Shown here one piece after another: positions 51,174 to 59,901 of a stretch of 64,000 bases of DNA; positions within the stretch are counted from its first letter, which is position 1, and each line of letters opens with the position of its first letter. This DNA is from Pseudoxanthomonas sp. F37 (GTDB lineage Bacteria; Pseudomonadota; Gammaproteobacteria; Xanthomonadales; Xanthomonadaceae). The stretch spans positions 3,410,001-3,474,000 of the forward strand of contig NZ_CP095187.1 in the NCBI RefSeq assembly GCF_022965755.1. Reading direction: 5' to 3'. A model generated the notes under the pieces. That model saw nothing but the letters and a program-made list of their open reading frames with translations, did no database searches and was not told the origin of the DNA. The translations under genes and the position numbers were made by a program.

Positions 51174-52520
51174 ATGAGCCGTCGCCCCCTCGCCCTTGCG
51201 CTCGCCCTGGCCCTGCCGTCCGCGGCCAATGCCACCGACCTGATGCAGACCTATGAGCTGGCGCGCGCCGGCGACACCACCTTGTCCATCGCCGAATCCA
51301 CCCGGCTGATCGACAAGGAAGGCGCCGTGCAGGCCCGCGCCGCGCTGCTGCCGCAGATCACCGGCAGCGCCGGTTACGACCTGGAACACAACAGCCGGCC
51401 GGGCGACCCGCTGGGCGACGGCAAGAGCCGCAGCTATGGCGCCTCGGTCAGCCAGACGATCTTCGACTGGAGCCGCATCGCCAACCTGCGCGGCCAGAAG
51501 GCGCTCAGCCAGGCGGCCGACTACGACCTGGCCTCGGCGAACAACGACCTGATCACCCGCACCTCGGCCGCCTACTTCAACGTGCTGATCGGCATCGAGT
51601 CGCTGGCCGCGGCCGAGACCAACGAGGCGGCGTCCAAGAAGCAGTTCGACTACGCGCAGAAGCGCCTGGACGTGGGCCTGGCCCCCATCACCGATGTGCA
51701 CGAAGCCCGTGCGCAGTACGACAGCGCGCGCGCCAACACCATCCTGGCCCGCAACTCGCTGGACGACAGCTACCGCGCCCTGGCCGAGATCACCGGCCAG
51801 CCCATCAGCGGCCTGAAGGGCCTGCCGGACGACTTCCGCCCCGAACTGCCGCCGGAGCAGAACGCGCAGACGTGGGTCGACCACGCGCTGGAGCAGAACC
51901 CGGACCTGAAGGCCGCCCAGTACACGCTGGAATCGGCGCAGCATGGCGTATCCAGCGCGCGCGCCGGCCACTACCCCACGCTCAACTTCAGCGGCGGCTA
52001 CTCCAACGGCACCAGCTGGGACAGCGTGCCCGGCACGCTGTCGCGCGACGGCGAGGGCTACACCTGGGGCGTGACGCTGACCGTACCGATCTTCTCCGGC
52101 GGCGCCACCCAGTCGGGCGTGCGCCAGGCACTGGCCCAGCGCGACCTCGCTTCGGACGGCCTGGAACAGACGCGCCGCGCGCTGATCCGCAACACCAGCA
52201 ACGCCTACCAGGCCCTGGTGGCCGGCGTCAGCGAAGTGGAAGCCCGGCGCCTAGCGGTGGTCTCCGCGCAGAGCGCGCTGGATGCCTCGCAGGTCGGCCT
52301 GGAAGTAGGTACCCGCACCGTGCTGGACGTGTTGCAGAACCAGCGCACGCTGTTCCAGGCGCAGGTCGACTATTCGGATGCCAAGTATCGCTTCCTGCAG
52401 AACCGCCTGCTGCTGGAACAGGCCGCGGGCACGCTGGACGGCACCGACGTGCAGGACATCAACCGCCTGCTGACCGCCGACGCCGAAGCACGCCTGTCGT
52501 CGCAGCCGGTTTCGCAGTAA
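51174..52520 (+). CDS. tolC: TolC-family outer-membrane channel protein
   Basis: A 448-residue outer-membrane efflux protein. The signal peptide ends in ANA (residue about 21). The two pseudo-repeats of the TolC fold are visible: AESTRLIDKEGAVQARAALL with SRSYGASVSQTIFDWSRI in the first half and LEQNPDLKAAQYTLESAQHG with WGVTLTVPIFSGGATQSGVR in the second. The C-terminal EVGTRTVLDVLQNQRTLFQA is typical. AAAGGA precedes the ATG. It is the likely outer-membrane partner for the RND pump and other exporters. Confidence 0.94.
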   Translation: MSRRPLALALALALPSAANATDLMQTYELARAGDTTLSIAESTRLIDKEGAVQARAALLPQITGSAGYDLEHNSRPGDPLGDGKSRSYGASVSQTIFDWSRIANLRGQKALSQAADYDLASANNDLITRTSAAYFNVLIGIESLAAAETNEAASKKQFDYAQKRLDVGLAPITDVHEARAQYDSARANTILARNSLDDSYRALAEITGQPISGLKGLPDDFRPELPPEQNAQTWVDHALEQNPDLKAAQYTLESAQHGVSSARAGHYPTLNFSGGYSNGTSWDSVPGTLSRDGEGYTWGVTLTVPIFSGGATQSGVRQALAQRDLASDGLEQTRRALIRNTSNAYQALVAGVSEVEARRLAVVSAQSALDASQVGLEVGTRTVLDVLQNQRTLFQAQVDYSDAKYRFLQNRLLLEQAAGTLDGTDVQDINRLLTADAEARLSSQPVSQ

Positions 52521-52546
52521 ACCCTCGCGCACTCCGTGCGATCACG

Positions 52547-52568
52547 ACGGCGGGCTTCGGCCCGCCGT
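52547..52568 (+). terminator. Hairpin after tolC
   Basis: A 9-bp perfect stem ACGGCGGGC / GCCCGCCGT around the stable tetraloop TTCG, 26 bp after the tolC stop, followed by TGTCGTGT. It can fold strongly, but the T-run is weak, so it may need help from Rho. Confidence 0.6.
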
Positions 52569-52592
52569 TGTCGTGTCTGGACTCGGGTGTCC

Positions 52593-52689
52593 TGTAGGAG
52601 CGACGCAAGTCGCGACCGCACGCCCGAACGATATCGGATATCTGGCTGGAGACAGAAGGTTTCCGGTCGCGACTTACGTCGCTCCTACA
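52593..52689. repeat. REP-like inverted repeat (GTAGGAGCGACG type)
   Basis: Left arm TGTAGGAGCGACGCAAGTCG (start 52593) and right arm CGACTTACGTCGCTCCTACA (end 52689) are near-perfect complements (one mismatch across 25), with 47 nt between. The arms share GGAGCGACG and GTCGCGACC with the repeat at 5396-5457. This arrangement is common in Xanthomonadaceae intergenic regions. It lies between tolC and the convergent CoA-transferase. Confidence 0.82.
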
Positions 52690-52697
52690 GTCAGGAC

Positions 52698-53918
52698 TCA
52701 GATCGCGCCGCGCGCACGCAGCACCGCGATTTCGTCATCCCCGTATCCCGCTTCACGCAGTACCTCATCGGTGTGCTCGCCCAGCATCGGCGGCGCGCAT
52801 GGCGGTTGTACCGGTGTGACCGACAGCTTGATCGGACTACCCACCAGCGGCAACGCGCCGGCATGCGGATGGGAAGCGTCGACGACCATGCCGCGCGCAC
52901 GCACCTGCGGATCGGCGAACACCTGGGCCAGGTCGTTGACCGGCCCGCACGGAATGCCCACCGCCTCCAGCGAAGCCAGGCACGCGTGCCGGCCGCGCGC
53001 GCCGAACGCCTGTTGCAGCACCGGGATCAACGCATCGCGATGACGCACGCGCCCCGCGTTGGCTGCGAAGCGCGCGTCCTGCCCGAGGGATGCGAGACCG
53101 AGCAGCTCGCACAGCCGGGCGAACTGCCGGTCGTTGCCGACCGCGACGATGATGTGGCCGTCGGCGACAGCGAAGACCTGGTACGGCACGATGTTGGCGT
53201 GCGCGTTGCCCTGGCGCGCGGGGACCTGGCCACCTGTCAGGTAATGGCTGCCCAGATTGGCCAGCATCGCGACCTGCGCGTCCAGCAGCGCCATGTCGAT
53301 CACCTGTCCTTCGCCGGTCGCGTCGCGGTGGCGCAGCGCTGCGAGTATCGCAACGGTGGCGTACATGCCGGTGAACAGGTCCGCCACCGCCACGCCGACT
53401 TTCTGCGGCTCGCCGTCGGCGGCCCCGGTGACGCTCATCAGTCCGCCCAGCCCCTGCACCGCGAAGTCGTAGCCGGCGCGCTGCGCGTAGGGCCCGTCCT
53501 GGCCGAAACCGGTGATCGAGCAGTACACCAGCCCAGGATGGGCGGCACGCAGTGTGGCGGCGTCCAGGCCGTAACGGGCCATGTCGCCGACCTTGAAGTT
53601 CTCCACCAGCACGTCGCTCCGCATCGCCAGCCGCCGGATGACGGCCTGGCCCTGCGCAGTGGACAGATCCACCGTCAGCGAACGCTTGTTGCGGTTGGCG
53701 CACAGGAAATACGCGGATTCGGGGGTTTCGTTGCCCTGGGCATCCTTCAGGAACGGCGGCCCCCAGCCGCGCGTATCGTCGCCGCTGCCCGGCCGTTCCA
53801 CCTTGATCACGTCCGCGCCCAGGTCGGCCAGCACCTGCGTGCACCACGGGCCGGCCAGCACGCGCGTCAGGTCCAGCACGCGCACGCCGGCCAGCGACTG
53901 CGGCATCGCCGCGCTCAT
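52698..53918 (-). CDS. CoA-transferase, CaiB/BaiF family (family III)
   Basis: A 406-residue class III CoA-transferase. Conserved segments are RVLDLTRVLAGPWCTQVLAD, VIKVERPGSGDDTRGW, YCSITGFGQDGP and the catalytic Asp loop AALRHRDATGEGQVIDMALLDA, with ANLGSHYLTGG downstream. The specific acyl-CoA pair is unknown. It overlaps waaA by ATGA. This pairing is odd, because the neighbouring genes serve lipopolysaccharide core; the coupling may be for expression only. Confidence 0.9.
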   Translation of the reverse strand: MSAAMPQSLAGVRVLDLTRVLAGPWCTQVLADLGADVIKVERPGSGDDTRGWGPPFLKDAQGNETPESAYFLCANRNKRSLTVDLSTAQGQAVIRRLAMRSDVLVENFKVGDMARYGLDAATLRAAHPGLVYCSITGFGQDGPYAQRAGYDFAVQGLGGLMSVTGAADGEPQKVGVAVADLFTGMYATVAILAALRHRDATGEGQVIDMALLDAQVAMLANLGSHYLTGGQVPARQGNAHANIVPYQVFAVADGHIIVAVGNDRQFARLCELLGLASLGQDARFAANAGRVRHRDALIPVLQQAFGARGRHACLASLEAVGIPCGPVNDLAQVFADPQVRARGMVVDASHPHAGALPLVGSPIKLSVTPVQPPCAPPMLGEHTDEVLREAGYGDDEIAVLRARGAI

Positions 53919-55216
53919 GCCACCGGCGCCGGCAGGTGCGGCGCGATCATCGCCAGCGTGCGGGCCAGCGCACCGCGCCCATGCTCGACCAGCGCACGGC
54001 CGCGGTCGGCCATCTGCTGGCGGCGCGCATCGTCGGCCAGCAGGGCCTCGACCGCATCGCCCACGCCGCCGGCGTCGGCGGCGATCACCAGCGCATCGGC
54101 CTCCTTCAGGCGGCGGGAGATCTCGCTGAAGTTGTGCAGGTGCGGACCGGTGACCGCAGGCGTCCCCACGGCCGCCGGTTCCAGCATGTTGTGGCCGCCG
54201 ATCGCCTGCAGGCTGCCACCGACGAAGGCCACGTCCGCGCAGGCGTAGAACGCCATCAGTTCGCCCAGCGTATCGAGCACGAACACGTCGTCGCCCGCCG
54301 AAGGCCAGCGATCGCCGCGGCGCGTGCCCACCGTCCAGCCCGCCTCGCGCGCGGCGCCCGCCGCGCGCGGGAACCGCTCGGGGTGGCGCGGCGCCCACAG
54401 CAGCAGCAGGTCGGGCCAGCGGCGGCGCAGGCGCGCGTGCAGGGCCAGCACCGGCGCTTCTTCGTCCTCGTGCGTGCTGGCGGCGATCCAGACGCGCCGG
54501 CCCCCGCTCAGATGCTGGCGGAACCCGTGCACCACCTCGCGCACGTTGTCCGGCACCGGGATGTCGAACTTGAGGTTGCCGACATCGCGCACCTGTCCGG
54601 GCGCGGCACCCAGCTGCACGAAGCGGGCGGCGTCGTCGGCGGACTGCGCCGCGACCCGGCGCACGGTGCGCAGGGTGCGGGCGATCAACGGGCGCAGCAC
54701 GCTGTAGCCCCGCAGCGAGCGCGCCGACAACCGCGCATTGAGGATGTAGACCGGCACCTTGCGGTCGTGGCAGCCGAACAGCAGGCTGGGCCACAACTCG
54801 GTCTCCATGATCAGCGCCAGGCGCGGCGGATAGTGGGTGAGGAAGCGCGCCACCGCACCGGGCAGGTCGTAGGGCGAGTACACGTGCAGCACGCGTTCGC
54901 CCCACAGCGCCTGCACCCGCTGCGATCCCGTCGGCGTGATGGTGGTGACGAGCACGCGCAGGCCACGATGCCGCTTCAACAGCGCATCGACCACCGGTGC
55001 GGCGGCATTGACTTCGCCCACCGACACCGCGTGCAGCCAGACATCGACCGGACCGCCCGCGGTGCCGTAGCTGCCGTAGCGCTCGTTCCAGCGCTGGAAG
55101 TATTCCGGATAGCGGAAGCCGCGCCAGATCAGGTGGTAGACGGTGACCGGCGTCAGCAGGTAAAGCACCGCCGAATACAGGGCGCGCAGCAGGCGTTCGG
55201 CGGTGCGGTCGGACAT
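53915..55216 (-). CDS. waaA: 3-deoxy-D-manno-octulosonic acid transferase WaaA (KdtA)
   Basis: A 433-residue membrane-anchored glycosyltransferase that adds KDO to lipid IVA. The N-terminal anchor is LYSAVLYLLTPVTVYHLIW. The catalytic-Glu region is VWLHAVSVGEVNAAAPV. Further motifs are LIMETELWPSLLFGC, VGNLKFD, AASTHEDEEAPVL and GGHNMLEPAAVGTPAVTGPH. I prefer ATG 55216 (MSDRTAER); an upstream TTG at 55225 is also in frame. The adjacent LpxL-type genes act next in lipid A assembly. Confidence 0.95.
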   Translation of the reverse strand: MSDRTAERLLRALYSAVLYLLTPVTVYHLIWRGFRYPEYFQRWNERYGSYGTAGGPVDVWLHAVSVGEVNAAAPVVDALLKRHRGLRVLVTTITPTGSQRVQALWGERVLHVYSPYDLPGAVARFLTHYPPRLALIMETELWPSLLFGCHDRKVPVYILNARLSARSLRGYSVLRPLIARTLRTVRRVAAQSADDAARFVQLGAAPGQVRDVGNLKFDIPVPDNVREVVHGFRQHLSGGRRVWIAASTHEDEEAPVLALHARLRRRWPDLLLLWAPRHPERFPRAAGAAREAGWTVGTRRGDRWPSAGDDVFVLDTLGELMAFYACADVAFVGGSLQAIGGHNMLEPAAVGTPAVTGPHLHNFSEISRRLKEADALVIAADAGGVGDAVEALLADDARRQQMADRGRALVEHGRGALARTLAMIAPHLPAPVA

Positions 55217-55244
55217 GGGCCACAAGGATAACCGGGGGCGCCGC

Positions 55245-55250
55245 TACAAT
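55245..55250 (+). promoter_or_regulatory. -10 element at the first lpxL-type gene
   Basis: TACAAT at 55245-55250 ends only 5 bp before the start codon ATG at 55256. A transcript from it would begin at or next to the A of that ATG, so the mRNA would be leaderless or nearly so. No good -35 is seen. Confidence 0.5.
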
Positions 55251-55255
55251 GGGCC

Positions 55256-56188
55256 ATGGCCGAACCTGAGAAGCGATCCTCCGACGCCGGCGAGCGTCCG
55301 CTCCTGGCGCCGCGGCAGTGGCCCGCGTGGCTGGGCATCGGGCTGGCATGGCTGGCCGCGCGCATCCCGTGGCGCCTGCAGCGCCCGCTTGGCCGCGCCA
55401 TCGGCGCCCTGCTGTACCGGCTGCTGCGCGACCGCCGGCACGTGGCCCGGCGCAACATCGCCCTGTGCTTCCCGGAGCTGGACGCGTCGCGCCAGGAGGC
55501 GCTGGCGCGCGCCAACTTCGGCGAACTGGGCATCGGCCTGTTCGAGTTCGCACGCGCCTGGTGGGGCAGCGTGGCGCCGATGCGCGGCCGCGTCCGGGTC
55601 GAGGGACTGGAGCACCTGAAGGCGGCCCAGGCGGGCGGGCGCGGCGTGATCGTCGTGTCGGGCCACTTCACCACGCTGGAGATCTCGGCGCGCCTGATGT
55701 GCGACTACGCGCCGCTGGCCGGCATGTACCGCCCGCACGACCAGGGCGCGATGGAGTGGGCGGTGAAGCGCGGCCGCCTGCGCTACGCCAGCGCCATGTT
55801 CACCCGCGACGAACTGCGCCCCGCGCTGAAGCACCTCAAGCAGGGCGGGCTGCTGTGGTTCGCGCCCGACCAGGACACGCGCCGCGGCGAAAGCGTGTTC
55901 GTGCCGTTCTTCGGCCATCCCGCCTACAGCCTGACCTCCACCCACCAGCTGGCGCGCCTGTCGGGCGCGGCGGTGATCGCGTTTTCGCACGTGCGGCGCG
56001 CCGATGGCGGCTACACGCTGAAGCTGTCGCCCGCCTTCGAGGACTTCCCCTCCAACGACGCCACCGCCGACACCGCGCGCGTGATCGCCGCGATCGAGGG
56101 CATGGTGCGCGAAGCGCCCGCCCAGTACCTGTGGATCCATCGCCGCTTCAAGCGCCAGCCGGACGGGCGCGGCGAGCTCTACCGGTAG
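55256..56188 (+). CDS. lpxL: Lipid A acyltransferase, LpxL/HtrB-type
   Basis: A 310-residue inner-membrane acyltransferase of the LpxL/LpxM family that adds a secondary acyl chain to KDO-lipid A. An N-terminal hydrophobic segment (about 22-55) anchors it. The catalytic HX4E motif is SGHFTTLEIS (H137, E142). RNIALCFPEL, GLLWFAPDQD and the C-terminal YLWIHRRFK are other conserved segments. It is encoded divergently from waaA and convergent with a second family member. Which acyl position it serves is not predictable. Confidence 0.93.
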   Translation: MAEPEKRSSDAGERPLLAPRQWPAWLGIGLAWLAARIPWRLQRPLGRAIGALLYRLLRDRRHVARRNIALCFPELDASRQEALARANFGELGIGLFEFARAWWGSVAPMRGRVRVEGLEHLKAAQAGGRGVIVVSGHFTTLEISARLMCDYAPLAGMYRPHDQGAMEWAVKRGRLRYASAMFTRDELRPALKHLKQGGLLWFAPDQDTRRGESVFVPFFGHPAYSLTSTHQLARLSGAAVIAFSHVRRADGGYTLKLSPAFEDFPSNDATADTARVIAAIEGMVREAPAQYLWIHRRFKRQPDGRGELYR

Positions 56189-56190
56189 AG
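56177..56190. other. Palindrome that encodes the ends of two convergent genes
   Basis: The 14-bp perfect palindrome CTCTACCGGTAGAG reads Leu-Tyr-Arg-stop on both strands. It supplies the last three codons and stop of both LpxL-type genes, whose ends overlap by 10 bp. Neither gene has room for a terminator after it. Confidence 0.9.
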
Positions 56191-57084
56191 GTCCGGCTCG
56201 CCCGGCGGGCGCGTCTTGAAGCGCCGGTGCACCCACAGATACTGCTCGGGATGCTGGCGCACCACCGCCTCGAGCTCGGCCATGTAGCGCGCGGCATCCT
56301 GCGCGGGATCGCCGCTGGGCCAGCCGTCCCAGGTGGGCTCCACCCGCAGCTTGTAGCGCCCATCCGCATCGCGGTGGAACCAGAACGGCAGCACCACGGC
56401 GTTGCCGCGCCGCGCCAGGTCGGGCGTGGCCGTCAGGGTGGCGGCGGGGACGCCGAAGAACGGCACGAACGCATTCTGGTAGTTGAAATCCTGGTCGGCG
56501 GAATACGCCACTATGCCGCCGCGCGAGAGCGTGCGCAGCAATCCGCGCACGTCCTTCTTGCCGATCACGTCGGCGAACGCGCGCCGGCGCGCGCCATCCA
56601 GCCAGCGCTCGATGCAGGGGTCGTTGTTGTGGCGCGCCACGATGGCCAGGCGCTCGCCCAGCGCTTCGCCCAGCAGGCGCGCGCACAGTTCCGAGTGCGG
56701 GAAGTGGCCGCCGAACAGCAATACGCCCTGCCCGCGCGCGCGCGCGGCGCGCAGGTGTTCCAGGCCTTCCACATCGGCCAGTCCCTGCAGCCGGTGCGGC
56801 GAGGCGAACCAGCCGCGCACGAGTTCCAGCAGGCCCGTCACCGTCGCCCGCAGGTTGGCGCGCAGCAGCCGCGCCCGGGCCGCGGCATCCAGTTCGGGAA
56901 AGCACAGGGCGATGTTGGTGGCCGCGTAGCGACGCCGCTTGCCCAGTGCCGGCCACAGCAGCCAGGCCGCCATCGCGCCCAGCGCCAGCAGCATGCGTTG
57001 CGGCAAGGCCGCGATCAGCATACCCGCCAGGTTCGCGGGTGCGACGAACGCGCAGCGTGGCGCACGCCGCGGTTCAGTCGTCAT
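56179..57084 (-). CDS. Lipid A acyltransferase, LpxL/LpxM-type paralogue
   Basis: A 301-residue paralogue of the adjacent LpxL-type gene. It has the same anchor, TNIALCFPEL, GLEHL, and the catalytic HX4E motif GGHFPHSELC (H127, E132), followed by GGIVAYSADQDFNYQNAFVPFF and YLWVHRRFK at the end. It is encoded tail-to-tail with the first copy, and both end Leu-Tyr-Arg. Two secondary acyltransferases acting in sequence (LpxL then LpxM) are usual for lipid A. Its start overlaps the stop of the O-antigen-ligase-like gene by 11 bp. Confidence 0.92.
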   Translation of the reverse strand: MTTEPRRAPRCAFVAPANLAGMLIAALPQRMLLALGAMAAWLLWPALGKRRRYAATNIALCFPELDAAARARLLRANLRATVTGLLELVRGWFASPHRLQGLADVEGLEHLRAARARGQGVLLFGGHFPHSELCARLLGEALGERLAIVARHNNDPCIERWLDGARRRAFADVIGKKDVRGLLRTLSRGGIVAYSADQDFNYQNAFVPFFGVPAATLTATPDLARRGNAVVLPFWFHRDADGRYKLRVEPTWDGWPSGDPAQDAARYMAELEAVVRQHPEQYLWVHRRFKTRPPGEPDLYR

Positions 57085-58396
57085 CGCGCGCCAGCAGGCT
57101 GCCTGCGTACAGCGCGGCCAGCATCAGCGTCAGCCCGCCCCAGAACGTGGAGTAGAACGCCAGGTGGGTGTTGAACGGGAAGACGGTCACCGCCAGCGCC
57201 AGCATCGCCGGCCGCGCACGTTCCTTCGCCAGCGGCGTGGCATAGCGCCATGCGCGCCATGCCAGCGCGGCACCGGCCAGCCACAGCAGCAGCCCGATGA
57301 TGCCGGTCTCGCTGAGCACCTCCAGCACCAGCTGGTGTGCGTGGAATGCCGGTCCCTGGCCCCAGGCCGGGCGCGAGCCGGGGCTGGCATCGCAGTCCGG
57401 GTACGCCTGGCGGAACCCACGCGCGCCGACACCGTTGACCGGATGCTCGGCGATCATGCAGCCGGCGGCGGACCAGATCTGCGCGCGGCCGGACAACGCG
57501 GTGTCCACGCCCGCTTCGTCGGCGGCGAGCACATGCGTGGTCAACAGGATGCGCTCGCGCACCTGCGTCGAGGCGACGGTGAGCGCGCCCAGCACCACCA
57601 GGCCGAAGCCGAACACGCCCAGCAGTCGCTTCCAGCCCAGCAGCTTCCAGCCGGAGAACACCAGCACCAGCGCATAGGTGATCCACGCGGCGCGCGCACC
57701 GGCCAACAGGACCACCACACCGATCGCCGCAGACGCCAACAGCCATCCGGCCACCCTCAGGCGCGCGGCCGCGGCAAACAGCAGGAACGGCGACAGGCTG
57801 GCCATCACCACGCCCAGCTTGCGGTTGCACGGGCCCAGAAAGCCGCTCAACCGGTCGATCCCGGCAATCTGCTCGACCGTGCACATCGGCCGCCCGCTGA
57901 TGAGCTGCTTCAGCTGGTCCAGGCCCCAGAACAGCGGGCTGGTCCCGGACACGACCTGCGCCAGCGCGTCCAGGGTCCACAGGCCCACGATCACGGCCAG
58001 GCCGTTGAACGTGATGCGGCGCGCCTGCGCATTGGCGACCGATGCCGCGACCAGCCACAGGAACGGCAGGTAGCGAAGATCCACCGCCGCCTCGCGCAGC
58101 GCGCGGCCCACATCGACGGCATCGATGGCCGAGATGGCTTGCGGCAGCCAGTAGGCGGCGAACAGCGCGCTGGTCAGTGCCCAGGCCGGTCCGCTCAGCA
58201 GCCGCGTGCCGCCGCGGAACCGGTCCAGCAGCAGGCGCACGATGGCCGCCAGCGCACCCAGCACCATCACGGCTTCGGCATAGCCCGGTGCCGGCCACAG
58301 CGCGACGAACGTCAGCACCCACGCGGGCGCCCAGCGCCACCCGTGAGCGCGTCGCTGGCCTTGCGTGTCAGTGAGCGATGGCGTGTCGGCGGTCAT
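57074..58396 (-). CDS. O-antigen ligase / polymerase-like membrane protein
   Basis: A 440-residue polytopic protein with about 11 membrane segments and one large periplasmic loop. The Wzy_C/O-antigen-ligase hallmark is seen: loop residues GCMIAEHPVNGVGARGFRQA and the His-containing FHAHQLVLEVLSETG before the last helices. LLAGARAAWITYALVL carries the conserved Arg. It would join or polymerise O-chain or core saccharides; ligase (WaaL) against polymerase (Wzy) cannot be separated by sequence alone. I chose ATG 58396, which overlaps the glycosyltransferase end by 29 bp. Confidence 0.83.
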   Translation of the reverse strand: MTADTPSLTDTQGQRRAHGWRWAPAWVLTFVALWPAPGYAEAVMVLGALAAIVRLLLDRFRGGTRLLSGPAWALTSALFAAYWLPQAISAIDAVDVGRALREAAVDLRYLPFLWLVAASVANAQARRITFNGLAVIVGLWTLDALAQVVSGTSPLFWGLDQLKQLISGRPMCTVEQIAGIDRLSGFLGPCNRKLGVVMASLSPFLLFAAAARLRVAGWLLASAAIGVVVLLAGARAAWITYALVLVFSGWKLLGWKRLLGVFGFGLVVLGALTVASTQVRERILLTTHVLAADEAGVDTALSGRAQIWSAAGCMIAEHPVNGVGARGFRQAYPDCDASPGSRPAWGQGPAFHAHQLVLEVLSETGIIGLLLWLAGAALAWRAWRYATPLAKERARPAMLALAVTVFPFNTHLAFYSTFWGGLTLMLAALYAGSLLARDDD

Positions 58397-59507
58397 CGGC
58401 GAGATCGTGGTAGAGGGCGAGCGTGGCGTCCTGCATGGCGCGCAGGGTGTAGGCATCCATCGTAGCCAATGGCGGCGGCGGATGGGCGAGCACCGCCCGC
58501 GTGGTGTCGAACAGCCGGGTGTGGTCGAACGCCGGCACGGCGCCCTGCGGTTGCAGCTCGGCCAGCAACTCGCCCACGCCGCCGTGTGCCCAGCCGATCA
58601 CGGGGCGCCCCACCGACAGGCTTTCGATCACCGTGCGACCGAACGCTTCCGGCTTGCGGGACAACTGCAGCACCACGTCGCTGGCCGCATAGGCGCGTGC
58701 GATGTCGGTGGTCGGGGGCGTGATGACGAGCGCCTGCGCACAGCCCGCACGGCGCGCTTCCGCCTCCAGCTCCAGGACATACGGCTCGCGTCCCGCTTCG
58801 CGCGCACCCGGCATCCACAGGCGCGCCTGGATGCCGGCGCCTTGCAGGCGCCCGAGCAGGGCGATGGCATCGTGATGGCCCTTCAGGCGCGTGCCTCGCC
58901 CCGGCAACAGCAACAGCGGACCCGCACCGGCGAGCGCGGGATGCTGCGCGGCCGCCCACGCCCGTGCGGCGGGATGGGGCGAGGGCGCACGCGGGAACTG
59001 CGCCGGATCGATACCGCGCGGGATCACGACCAGCCTGTCCGGATCGGTCCGCGGATAGTGCTGCAGCAGGTAGCGGCGCACGCTGTCCGACACACAGATC
59101 ACCCGCTCGCCGCGCGTCATCACCGCGCTGTAGCGCCCGGGCGAGTTCAACCCGTGCATGGTGGTGACGAAACGTGGGCGCGATGGCGCCGGCATGCCGC
59201 GCAACGCCCACAGCGCCAGCCACGCCGGCAACCGCGACCGCGCATGCACGATGTCGGCCTGCAGCCCGGCGAACAGTCGGCGCAGGGTCCCCGCATGACG
59301 CAGGGTCAGCAGCGACTTGCGGCCGATGTCCAGCGTGATGTGTTCCGCGCCGGATGCCAGCAGCGCCGGCACCAGGCGGCCACCGGCCGACACCACGACG
59401 GCGCGATGGCCGGCGCGCACCAGCGCCTGGGCGATCTCGAGGGTGGAGCGCTCGACGCCGCCGGATTCCAGTGCCGGCAGCAGCTGGACGACGGTCAGCC
59501 GGCGCAT
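58368..59507 (-). CDS. Glycosyltransferase family 4
   Basis: A 379-residue GT-B glycosyltransferase. ESGGVERSTLEIAQAL at the N-terminus is the usual glycine-rich loop, HARSRLPAWLALWAL and VICVSDSVRRYLL are acceptor-domain motifs, and GRGTRLKGHHDAIALL and KPEAFGRTVIESLSVGRPVI (the E-x7-E region) complete the donor site. It is co-transcribed with the O-antigen-ligase-like and acyltransferase genes, so a role in lipopolysaccharide core or capsule is likely. The sugar is unknown. Confidence 0.9.
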   Translation of the reverse strand: MRRLTVVQLLPALESGGVERSTLEIAQALVRAGHRAVVVSAGGRLVPALLASGAEHITLDIGRKSLLTLRHAGTLRRLFAGLQADIVHARSRLPAWLALWALRGMPAPSRPRFVTTMHGLNSPGRYSAVMTRGERVICVSDSVRRYLLQHYPRTDPDRLVVIPRGIDPAQFPRAPSPHPAARAWAAAQHPALAGAGPLLLLPGRGTRLKGHHDAIALLGRLQGAGIQARLWMPGAREAGREPYVLELEAEARRAGCAQALVITPPTTDIARAYAASDVVLQLSRKPEAFGRTVIESLSVGRPVIGWAHGGVGELLAELQPQGAVPAFDHTRLFDTTRAVLAHPPPPLATMDAYTLRAMQDATLALYHDLADDRRHAIAH

Positions 59508-59543
59508 GGTCGATCGTCGATGCGGCGCGACCGCATCCGCCGG

Positions 59544-59741
59544 TCAGTCGGCCAGGACGAAGTGCGAACCGCAGTAAGGGCACTGCACCTCGCCGCCCGG
59601 GGCGGACTCGATGGGCAGGTACACGCGCGGGTGCGAATTCCACAGGGCCATCGACGGCAGCGGGCAGCTCAGCGGCAGGTCCGCGCGGCTCACGGTGTAG
59701 CGCTTCTCGGCGTTGGCAGGCGCGGTGGCGGTCTGGCTCAT
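59544..59741 (-). CDS. Zinc-finger (zf-CHCC) protein
   Basis: A 65-residue protein starting MSQTATAPANAEKRYTVSR. The C-terminal CPYCGSHFVLAD, with an earlier Cys (LSCPLP) and His (NSHPRVYL), gives the four ligands of the zf-CHCC domain known in NDUFS6 of complex I. Small bacterial members are common and of unknown role. It precedes the glycosyltransferase by 36 bp on the same strand, so it may lead that operon. Confidence 0.85.
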   Translation of the reverse strand: MSQTATAPANAEKRYTVSRADLPLSCPLPSMALWNSHPRVYLPIESAPGGEVQCPYCGSHFVLAD

Positions 59742-59817
59742 GGCGGTGCAGGCGGTGATGGAACAAGACCGCCAGTCTACCAGCCGGCGCCACCGGCGCC
59801 CAACGGAGGCGCCCGCG

Positions 59818-59850
59818 AAAAAAACGCCGCCCGGCATGAGCGGGGCGGCG
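59818..59850 (-). terminator. Terminator after yceI
   Basis: On the minus strand a GC-rich stem CGCCGCCCC / GGGCGGCG with a 9-nt loop is followed by a run of seven T (59824-59818). It lies 51 bp after the YceI stop, just before the zinc-finger gene. It is a clear intrinsic terminator. Confidence 0.85.
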
Positions 59851-59901
59851 CGTCCTTTCAGGCGATGCCGGCGGAGGGAGGGGCGCCGGACCGCCAAGGC
59901 A

